Position numbers and translations under genes: made by a program. The notes under the pieces are model-generated. The model ran no database searches. It was given only the letters and a program-made list of their open reading frames with translations, and had not been told where the DNA came from. Of a DNA stretch of 64,000 bases, positions 55,766-64,000 are shown piece by piece (the stretch's first letter is position 1; every line of letters starts with the position of its first letter). Origin of the DNA: Motacilla alba alba. Lineage: Eukaryota; Chordata; Aves; Passeriformes; Motacillidae. The stretch lies in the NCBI RefSeq assembly GCF_015832195.1, contig NC_052018.1, positions 113,679,966 through 113,743,965 on the forward strand. The letters run 5' to 3'.

Positions 55766-57579
55766 CTCAGTGCCATCAGCAGCTCCCCCAGCAGAGCCAC
55801 TGACTCAGCCTCTCACAAATGTCTCCGTCAGAGTCGCTGGAAGGGGCACAGGCAGCTTAAACACGGCTGGGGCCCAGTTCTTTAAATCGGCTTTAACAGA
55901 GGGAGCAGGTGGAATTCCCATGGTTTTCCTGAGCGGTTGTGATTGCTGACTACTGAACCACTTGGGGCCATCAGGGAGTTCAGCTCTTCCTCTTCAGCTA
56001 CTCTGAGCTGGATAATTTTCCCCCAGGTAAATTGATTGCCAATCGATTTGAGGTAATTCAGACAGTTGTAGTGACTACTCCCCGGATGCTTGTTCCGAGC
56101 TGCAAATATTTACTGTTTGCCCTGAGTGTCCAAAAGGCAGGCAGCTAGTGTAAGATGGAAACAGCACCACGAAGGAAGCCTTCCAAATAAAGGATGCTTT
56201 CAGCAGGGAGGAATAGATGGTGCAAAATACCACAGATCATGAGAAGGACAGTCACCACCAAACAGAAATCTGCTTCATCTGTTGCATTTTTGAAGTTTAA
56301 TGATTAGTGTCACAGAAAGAAAAAAAACGTTTCTCAAATTCTTCTGTGAACAGAAAACTGCCTTGCTGAGACACACTTTTATCCAGAATATTGGAAGTAA
56401 AGCACTATTTACTATGTCAAACTTATGATGTCTTCAATATTAGTCTAAACAAGGAAAGAAGGCTGACAGTGCAAAATCAACGTATTGAGGGAATCATGGA
56501 TTATATTGGCCTGGAATTAAGAGAATTACATAGAATAGTGAGTAAACTGCTTGGGTTACAGGCCTGGAACTCTTCATCTTAATAACAGCAACAAAATTTG
56601 CACTGTTCTGGCAGGATCAGACCATCGGAGGGTCTCACAGAGGACAATCCAGAGCACTTGGCTGCTCGTGACACGGCCCAGTGGGATGAACACAACATTG
56701 TCAGGGGGAGCTGGAGCCTCTCAAAGAGCAGAGGGGACACCGTGGCATGGGGGAAAGGCCTGCACTGCCCCGCCTGCCCGTCCCTCAGGTGGACAGCCAG
56801 GCATCCACTGCTGCCACTGCCTCCAGCTTTGAGAGCCGTTCTGGAGTTCCAGTGAATCTGGGAGAGTAGGAATATTCTGGCAGACCCACTGGGAACACTG
56901 AAAGCAAAGTGGGCCATGCAGGCTCTCGGTGTAAGGTGTAATTAATTTGTCAATGGGAATGCGTGCCCAAGTCCAGACTCCACAGCTGCTGAATCCTGCT
57001 CCAGTCCCACTTCTTTGGCGATCCCTGTGAGAAAGGAGCTAACAGAAACAAAGTGGATGCTAGAGAAGACCAGCAGTGGGGAATGCATATTATGGGTTAC
57101 ACAGTGCCCAGTACACTGCTGGCACATTGCAAAAGACCTAACACATCTCCAGCTTACTCCATTCAAAATAAAACCAAAATAGGACAGGACGTTATTTGCG
57201 TCAATACTGGTCAATATGAAAATAATTTCTGTTTCTGCTTCTGATTGTATTTCTGAGCTCAAGGATTGGGTGACCCTTAGGAATTTAATTTTATGGTAAC
57301 TCAAGCCTGTTTTATGTTTGTCTTAGGACAACTTTGTTGTGGAATCTCTTTTTGCTTACTGTGTTGGAGGATGGAGTTAGTAGGACAGCAGCAGTGTGCA
57401 GAGAAGGAAGGAGGCTTTTCCCTCCAGAATTCACTGCCTAAGGGGAAGGCAGTTCTTAGCAGGGCCAAGGACAGGGCACTGCATCATTCAGGAGCAGAGA
57501 GACCACTGGACTCCCTAAGCCACCCTTGAAGCAATGCCGTACCACTGGGAAATGCACCGTGACACAAAAATCTGGGCTG

Positions 57580-57605
57580 ATTCAATAGATGGAAATCTAT
57601 TGAAT
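57580..57605. other. Perfect 11-bp-arm hairpin
   Basis: attcaatagat (57580-57590) and atctattgaat (57595-57605) are exact reverse complements with a GGAA loop, and a G.T pair could extend the stem by one. This is well above what I notice elsewhere in the window. It is not a miRNA precursor (too short). It could be a relic of an inverted-repeat transposon or a dimeric binding site. Confidence 0.9.
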
Positions 57606-58700
57606 TTGAGCTGATGGGTGCAGTCTATAACTCTGCCACGGATTATTTTCAGCCAGTTTTTCATTTTGATTTGCTTTGAAAAGTCTGATAGAAACGATAG
57701 GGATACCCACAGTGGGTCTTGTGTTTGGCCTGTAGGTTCGGTTCATGCTTCATAATAATTTGAGTAGTAATAATTGGATGCCAAACCTTGGATCTAGAAA
57801 AATGCATAATCCTTTTTTTTCTTGTGAAAACAGCCTAATCTGACCTCTGGGCCTGCTGCATAATTGCATAAAGCAATTTCATTAAGAGAAATTACACCTA
57901 AAATTGTTGCAGAGACTTCTGAAGTTGTAAGCATGCAAGAAATACTATCAAAAAGTATTTCTTGGACATTTTACTTTTCCTAATGAAAACCCTCATGAGT
58001 TTTGCAATCCTGGAGCTTCATCAAGAAAATACAGCAACTGAGGCTTTGTCATTCTGAGGGAATTTTTTTTCCTGATTTTTAGCAAGCACATCAATTTGAG
58101 AAGTGTGGAGGGTTTTGTTAAGTATTTTGATATTGATACATGGGCATATTTTTACATGGGCTTAGTCACTTTTTTAGTCCAACAGAGAGAAAATTCTCCA
58201 GCCCTCGCTGTATGTTCATGCAAGAAGTGGGCATATGGGCAGTGTTGTAGGTGGCACTGGTGACGCGGAACAGGCATGGGCTGTCACAGACAGAAGCAAG
58301 CACTGAGTCACCTACCTCAGCTGCACAGAAGAAAGAGCACCCCCAGTGTGTGCTGTCAGATCATGTCTGCCGTGTGCAGCTCCCTCGTGGCTCCAGCAGT
58401 CATAAGGCTGCTGCTTTCAGACCATCACTTTCTGAGGACATAAATCTCTTTTTTAGAGGTGAAGGAATGGACGCCTCTCTGCTTCGTGTTTTGCTAACTG
58501 AACCAAACTATTAGCAAATGATTTGATTGAGCAGGAACTGAAGCAGACATTTTCCATGTCTTTCAAGAATATGTGAACCTCCCAAATTACATCCATATTT
58601 TGGCATGAAGTGGAATATATATTTTGGATTAAAGTATGACTTTACCCTGCACATTCTTTTTGTTCTAAGAATATTTTGAAACAAAAGGTAGTGTTTTGAA

Positions 58701-58812
58701 ATGAAAATACATTGAAATTTCATTACTTTGTATTTTCATAAGAATGGCTAAATGAAATATTTTGGCAATTCTGGACTAGATCTTCTAATCTTCTAATTTT
58801 GAAAATATTTTC
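58701..58812. repeat. AT-rich cluster of nested palindromes and small tandems
   Basis: atgaaaatac (58701-58710) pairs exactly with gtattttcat (58730-58739) and encloses the perfect palindrome tgaaatttca (58713-58722). tcttctaa occurs twice in tandem (58781-58796), followed by the perfect palindrome gaaaatattttc (58801-58812). The region is very AT-rich and could be a cruciform-prone or matrix-attachment-type element. Confidence 0.85.
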
Positions 58813-59465
58813 AATATTTTCAATCCAATAAGTATTCTGAAATAAACTATTTTGGATAGTTCTATTCCTTCCATTAATCTCTATTCAAAATCATGCAGTC
58901 AAAATTTTAAACATTTGCACATTATTCTGAGTCACTGAGGTATGACAAGGGAGTAGTAGCTTAATAATCATTTGAAAAGAAAATAATAGGTAGGGTCATT
59001 AAAAAATATGTAATAGGGAAAATGGTAAATTAGAAGTATCTGAGAAAAAAAGGGGACTTCTTCCTGACTGAAATCCATAGTTTTCCCCGGTCTCCACACT
59101 GATCCTGATGCATCAGATGGGTGGAACCCGGCCCATCTTCTTTTGAAGGATTTCTTTTGAAGTCCTGGCTGAGGACTGATATAATTTCAGGAGGATGTTG
59201 GTTACACTCTGCTGTATTTTCGCTGTGTTTTGGGGCCTGGGCAGACGTGAGCGTTGCTTGTGACATATCTTTGATGGGCTTGCTCCCCTATTTGTTCTGC
59301 AGGGTACGGTTCTGTTGTCATTCCCATTCTGCAAAAGCTGGGGTTCAAAGAGGTGGCGGGAGATGGTGCAGGAGCAGGGGTTTGCACCCGAACTTTGACA
59401 GCTCCCAAGCCTTTGTGGCTGAGCTCCAGGAGCTGTTCCTTGGACAATGCACCGGCATTCGTCAA

Positions 59466-59904
59466 TAGTCACAGAACCGTGGAATGCTTTGGGATGGACA
59501 CTAAAGATCATCTGGTTCCACCCCTCCTGCCATGTACAGGGACACCTCCCGCTAGGCCAGTTTGCTCAGAGTGCCATCCAGCCTGTCCTTGGACACTTCC
59601 AGGGATGGGGCAGCCACAGCTGCTCTGGGCACCCTGTGCCAGGGCCTCAGCACCCTACAGGCAAGAATTTCTTCCTAACATCTCATCTAAATCTCTACAC
59701 TTTCACTTTAATATTGTCCCTCCTTTTCCTATCTGTATCTGCAAATGGAAAAAGTTGGTCTCCTTGTGTTTCTTAACTTTAGTTAAGTGTCTCTTTCTTA
59801 ACTTTAGTGTCCTCCTTTGGTACTGGAAGGTGCTCTGGGGTGTGCCCAGAGCCTCCCCTTCTCCGGGCTGAGCCAGCCCAGCCCTCTCTCCTGTCTCCAC
59901 AGGA
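59466..59904 (-). mobile_element. CR1 LINE 3' end, longest copy, minus strand
   Basis: Reads in antisense from 'agtcacagaaccgtggaatg' through 'aaagatcatctggttccacc', 'gggacacctcccgctaggcc', 'tttgctcagagtgccatcc', 'ttggacacttccagggatgg', 'ctctgggcaccctgtgcc', 'gcaagaatttcttcctaac', 'tactggaaggtgctctggg' and 'ccttctccgggctgagccag'. At about 440 bp it reaches further 5' than the other copies. Internally a 25-bp duplication of tttcttaactttagt (59769-59783 and 59794-59808) interrupts the usual sequence. No reverse transcriptase remains. The frames of 109-172 codons here are repeat-derived. Confidence 0.93.
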
Positions 59905-60629
59905 GTTACTGACAGTGCTGAGGGGGCCTGGGCTGAGGCAGGGCTCCAGGAACCGGCACCACAGCACTGCACCTTGCGTGGGCAAACCCGGAGGCGTCGT
60001 TGTGGGAAGGATGCTCTGGAGAATTGCTGCCTGTGCTCAGTGTGCGTGGGGGGCCGGGCAGGCAGAGGGCTGGGCTATGCTGCCAGGGGCTGCCAGGAGA
60101 CCTGCACGGCCAGGGGCAGCACAGGGGGAGAGCAGGAGCAGCCCCAAAGGCTGAGAGGTGTGGCTCTGGCGCTCCTGAGAGGCTGGCACCTGGAGAGGAG
60201 CGAGAGGGAAGAGTTAAGATCAAGCAGCACTGGCAGGAAATTCACCCCGAGGGCCAAATGCGCAGCAGTGGAGCTGGGGGTGGCACAGACATGTTTATCT
60301 CTACCTTCCACTCCCATCCCATACACTCACTGCGTGTCACAAGGTGTAAACAAACCTATTTAGACTGAAATAGATTTATCTTTTGTCCCATCCTGAGATG
60401 GGGATGGGTTTTGTTAATTTTTTTTAATGGTAGCAAGGAAGAATAAGTCAGGTTCAGGGACATTTGGCCCACTCTGACTTTTTTTTTTTTTTTTTTAAAC
60501 TCCTTTTGCTGGGGGAAAGCTCCTCCAAACTAATAAAGGCCATGACCTCCTCAAGGGACTTTCATTAACACCTTTTTACCTTTACTGCACTGCTTTATAA
60601 TATCTGTCCTCAGAATTTTCAGGATGATT
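59905..60629. other. GC-richer non-coding stretch
   Basis: Overlapping frames of 83-129 codons in several registers reflect high GC, not coding. No family recognised. It ends with an 18-base T run at 60479-60496. Confidence 0.45.
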
Positions 60630-60692
60630 TAGGGTCCTGACCCAAAGCCAGTGGGAAGAGTCGTATCAGCTCCAGTGAATTAGGTCCTGAGA
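60630..60692. repeat. Old palindromic repeat fragment (tentative)
   Basis: 'gggtcctgacccaaagccag', 'tgggaagagtcgtatcagctcc' and 'aattaggtcctgag' resemble 'gggcctgatccaaagcccattgaag...' type copies known from sauropsid genomes. Similar wording (gggcctgatccaaagctgc) recurs at 60935-60953, so two fragments may derive from one or two insertions. Confidence 0.35.
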
Positions 60693-63600
60693 GGCCTTTG
60701 CACAGCTGCCAACTCACTAAACAGGGTGTAACATGCAGGCTAATAAGCTGCTTAAAAAAAACATAATGTGAGCACAATTCTCCACTTCTTTACGTTGGTT
60801 TTACTCGTCACTGAAGCCAAGAGAGTTCCACCGGTGGAAAACCAGGGTCTGGAATGGAGGCTCATCCCCTGTCAAAGCTTTCTAGAACTGGTTTCAAAGA
60901 TCAGAGGCAGTCAGTCCTATCATACACTCGAGCTGGGCCTGATCCAAAGCTGCCTGTGCTGGCCTGGAGTTGTTCCATCCGGCCCTGGGGATATGCCTGT
61001 CTGTGTGCACAGATGTGTGCACGGCTCTGTGTCAATCTCTCTGGGCCGCTTCTCTGTTCTCACCGTGCTCCTCGCTGCCGTGACTAAGGGCCTGGGTGAC
61101 TGAGGTTAAGCAATATGTAAAGTCCCCAAAGCCTTCATCTCATGTGTACCTGCTGATCCTGTAATGTAAAAATAAATGCAGGTTAGCCTATGATCCGTGG
61201 GACACATACATTCAAGCATGCAGAACACACACAGAAAGAGCAGGGCTGTTTTCCATCCAGTTGGACAGGTTGTGCCATTGGCAGGACACAGGAAACTGCT
61301 GCCAAACAGGCATCACCCATTTTTTAAATTCTCAGGCTCTGTTTTTATACGCCGCTGATGGATATTGGGTGAATTGCTCATTGTAAATCAATAATACTTC
61401 ATCTTCGGATTAATGAGGAACTAAAACTGTTTCCAATAAATGCTTAAATGCTCAGCATTTTTTAGAAACCAAACCTTTTATGAGGAATCCTTTTTTTTTT
61501 TCTTTTAGGCCAGAATGGAATAAAAACATTTAGGGATAACCTTGTGAATTGATGAAAAGGGAGAGAGCAAATGGACAGGCATGTATTCTAGCTCTTTCCT
61601 CCACAGTTTCATCTCTAGAGAACCGTGTTGTGCAAAGAGAATCATAACAGTATTCAGGATGCACTATCTGGGTGAAAATCAGCGCTCTTCAGAAGGGCAG
61701 CCTCACTATTAAATAACAGTACTGTACTATAGCTGTGGTTTTATTCCTCTGCTACAGACTGCGTACTGGAAAAGATCTGTGGAAACTGCAAGGAGCAGAA
61801 ATGTTTTGATAATTTGCCTCCCAGTAGTTTCTGAGCCTGAAGGTTTGCTCACATTAAAAATAAAAGAAAAAAAAAAAGAAAAAAAAAGGAAACTTATGGG
61901 GTTTTTTTCCTTAGTTTTGTATTCAGGAATTCTCTATGAAGTAATGAAAGATGAGGGTGAGTGAGACATGGACTTGAAGTGAATGGGGCAGAAACAATTG
62001 ATTTTTGCAAAGAACAAATGTTTTCTCCTCCTGAGGATCTATGTGAAGTGAAATTGTGTGTCAAAAGTAGCAAAGCAATACAGTGGTCAGCAAACTGCAA
62101 ATCTTTGCTATTCATCAAACAAAGAAAAGTAATGAAACGTTCTTAGAATTTCCTCTTTACTGTGTGAGGAATGAAAATAGCCCAAAATAATGTGGTGGGT
62201 GAACTGTATACACCAGGCAATAAACTAAACTTCCTGTCTCTAACAAAAGGCTTCTCTTTATAAAGTGCCAGCACTTTTAACTGCAAAACATTGGTATCCA
62301 ATTCTCCTTTAGCTCTGTAAGAATGCCTTTTGAGAAGTTTGCAATTTGGCATTTAAATTTTTGGATATTTTTTTTTAGAAACATAAGCTGCTGATAGATG
62401 AAGAACATAAGCTGCTCTGCTTGGAGCCCTGGATTCCAAACGTTTTGGAGAGCAAACCACTGTCAACCTTTGATCCATCTTGCAGACCCCCTGCACAACT
62501 GCAGAGAAATGAATTTATAGATTTTGTTCTTTCATGCGTTTTTGTGGGCTGATTATGGACCTACTCGAGCACTTGCATTCCAGAATTTGAGCTGTATGAG
62601 CTTGGAGGTTTTCCCCCCTCCCTGATGGCACAAACGATTCATGTCTTTCTGTCAGTCATGCAGACAACCATGTTTAGCTGCTGGTGGGTTCTAATGTCTC
62701 TAGTCAAAAAAAAGAAAACCAAAACCTGTGATTTCTTCCATCAACTGCCTCTCAGCGTTGTGTTACTTTAATGATAGACTGACCTTCTTTCCTGAAGAAA
62801 ATCAGGATTTAGTCCCATTTAGTAGTCTTCAGCCTGGCATTTTCCTGCACAACCAAGTTTTTTTGAGATGTGAGGGTACAGTTTCCGTGGCTGGAATAGA
62901 TGGGACATGTCTTACAGTTTCACTGACCTGCGGGGGAGAGAAGCTGACAGCATGTATGTGTTTGGAATTGCTGAGGATCAGTTATTTTGTGGTTTTGTGT
63001 GTTGTTTGTTTGTTTGTTTGTTTTTCCTCGTGTGGTTTACACTGCAGCTGTGGGTTCTGTGCTGCCTGACGGGCTCAGCTGCAGAGAGGCAGACCAGGGG
63101 CTGTGGCATCAGCTGGTCTGGAACTGCCGGGAGCTGGTCTTCAACGCCTTCCCCAGAGCTTGGGACGCTTCCAGGAAAGGTGCTGACCCTGGGAGGAGCG
63201 TCCCTGACTCCTCAGTGGGATGTGCGAGCTCTTCAGAGAGCTCTGGTGGGCAGCAGGAGCCGGTGTGCCAAGCCCTGCACAGCTGGGAGGCGCACGGGCA
63301 CCCAGGCCAACAGCCTGACAGAAACACTGCACCAGCAAGGGCTCTGCTTTCTGTACAGGCACCGCCGGGGTCTCCTGGCGCAGAGGGGCAGCAGGTGCCT
63401 CTGCTGGGCTGAATTCCCAGGCACCCAGGGCAGGAGCTGCATTAGGAGGAGCGTGCTGCTCTGCTCTGTTTATCCGCCTTGCCCCTCTTTGCTTCTTCTG
63501 CGTTCTTCTCCCTTTCTGTTATTCCCCTGTAACTGCTGTGAGGAGGGGAAATTCCTCCCCCATCCGTGTCTGTGATGGACTTAGAGGTGTTAGAACAAGG

Positions 63601-64000
63601 GATTATCACCGTTTTTAGGGGCTCGGGGAAGTCTCAAAGTTTTCCTTCCCGTATTAGAGACTAAGCATGAGGGAAGAAGCCCAGTGGGAGCTGCCCCCCT
63701 TGCAGAGGTAAGAGCATGCCAGCGTGGCATTTCTGCAAGACACAGCAGATCCCACTGAGTTTGGAGCTGGCGGGGAGGGGGAACATCGTCCTGATCCACT
63801 AATCCCTCTCTGGTGTCCTTGGGCCAGCAAATAGGGGTGTCTCTTGGGGCCCTTGTGTCCCAGGCTGCTGATCCTGCCCCGAGGGAGGCCAGGCTTGTTG
63901 CAAACTGGCCCGAACAATTCTTTAGGTGAGGCAAGGCCTAAGTGAGCATCCTGAAGGCTTCTCACCAGCTTGTGAGTTTGGATATTTCGTTTGTGTGCTG
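60693..64000. other. Non-coding stretch to the window end, no gene recognised
   Basis: Contents: T runs (61491-61500), an A-rich tract (61864-61888), a small exon-like unit at 61915-61956 (acceptor gtttttttccttag, donor GATGAGG|GTGAGTG, 42 nt, one frame open), a partial direct repeat of acataagctgct at 62381-62392 and 62405-62416, a (GTTT)n run at 63003-63025, and a GC-richer block from 63060 on with frames of 141 and 222 codons. Those two frames overlap each other out of register and pass through the (GTTT)n repeat, so neither is credible as a gene. Confidence 0.45.
63003..63025 (+). repeat. (GTTT)n microsatellite
   Basis: About five perfect GTTT units ending in a short T run. It encodes the artefactual Cys/Leu/Phe/Val string in the frames that cross it. 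Confidence 0.95.

Larger units (their letters stand above)
55766..59465. other. Non-coding stretch with several palindromes
   Basis: No gene recognised. The perfect hairpin at 57580-57605 and the AT-rich palindrome cluster at 58701-58812 are listed separately. A patch at 57835-57905 (cataattgcataaagcaatttc) has octamer-like and TAAT-like cores. Just before the CR1 (about 59330-59440) weak echoes of an old SINE tail are visible. Frames under 133 codons overlap on both strands. Confidence 0.5.

Noticed and set aside
59353..59871. 172-codon plus-strand ORF
   Set aside because: Most of it lies in antisense CR1 sequence; repeat-derived opening.
62907..63575. 222-codon plus-strand ORF, longest in the window
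   Set aside because: It runs through the (GTTT)n repeat and GC-rich sequence, overlaps a 141-codon frame out of register, has no domain and shows composition-driven residues.
1..64000. Prokaryotic features: operons, CRISPR arrays, insertion sequences, ribosome binding sites
   Set aside because: No long conserved ORFs, no regularly spaced direct repeats with unique spacers, and clear vertebrate retroelements; the DNA is avian-type nuclear sequence.
1..64000. tRNA, rRNA or known miRNA genes
   Set aside because: I found no B-box-like TTCGANNC within a cloverleaf, no rRNA segments and no familiar miRNA seed within a suitable hairpin. A covariance-model search could still find something I missed.
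1..64000. Endogenous retrovirus or LTR
   Set aside because: No paired LTRs, primer-binding site, polypurine tract or gag/pol-like reading was recognised.

Overview
The window looks like 64 kb of avian nuclear DNA that contains no gene I can identify. The host call rests on six to seven truncated copies of the CR1 (chicken repeat 1) LINE 3' end. Two of them carry or approach the characteristic ATTCTATG-type tail, and all are only about 70-440 bp long. Old SINE-like and palindromic sauropsid-type repeats, a low overall repeat load, moderate AT richness and scarce CpG also fit. A bird is most likely; a crocodilian or turtle is less likely because repeats are so sparse. I see no bacterial operons, tRNA, rRNA, CRISPR array or intact transposon. 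No open reading frame gave a recognisable protein domain. The longest ORFs (about 160-220 codons) look like chance openings or low-complexity readings.

Layout. 1-16 kb: AT-rich non-coding DNA with a minus-strand CR1 (2034-2274), a plus-strand CR1 end (6004-6156), an old palindromic repeat with a perfect CRE octamer (5004-5080), three exon-like segments bounded by good splice motifs (5148-5209 minus, 7997-8056 plus, 13420-13486 plus), a 27-base poly-C run (13049-13075) and homeodomain/POU-motif clusters that resemble developmental enhancers. 16-33 kb: plus-strand CR1 copies (16892-17182 and 25530-25812), a long A tract, small tandem repeats and a MIR-like SINE (32160-32282). 33-45 kb: the most enhancer-like stretch (33165-33310), a purine/pyrimidine mirror-type tract (33442-33649), other AT-core segments, and at 45265-45620 the one real CpG-island-like block. 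45-60 kb: a 164-codon orphan ORF, a CR1 remnant joined to an array of AT-rich inverted repeats (46838-47168), a large old hairpin repeat (48041-48136), an RFX X-box next to a CRE-like site (49246-49272), a non-coding exon candidate with excellent splice sites (53620-53769) and several near-perfect short hairpins. 59-64 kb: a long minus-strand CR1 (59466-59904), then GC-richer sequence without recognisable genes.

Interpretation. The simplest reading is an intergenic region or the interior of large introns, with scattered regulatory DNA. The CpG island is the best candidate for an unannotated promoter. The exon-like segments could belong to a long non-coding RNA or to rare alternative exons, but nothing in the sequence links them. 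I found no convincing new multi-gene system, and conservation and expression cannot be judged from one sequence.
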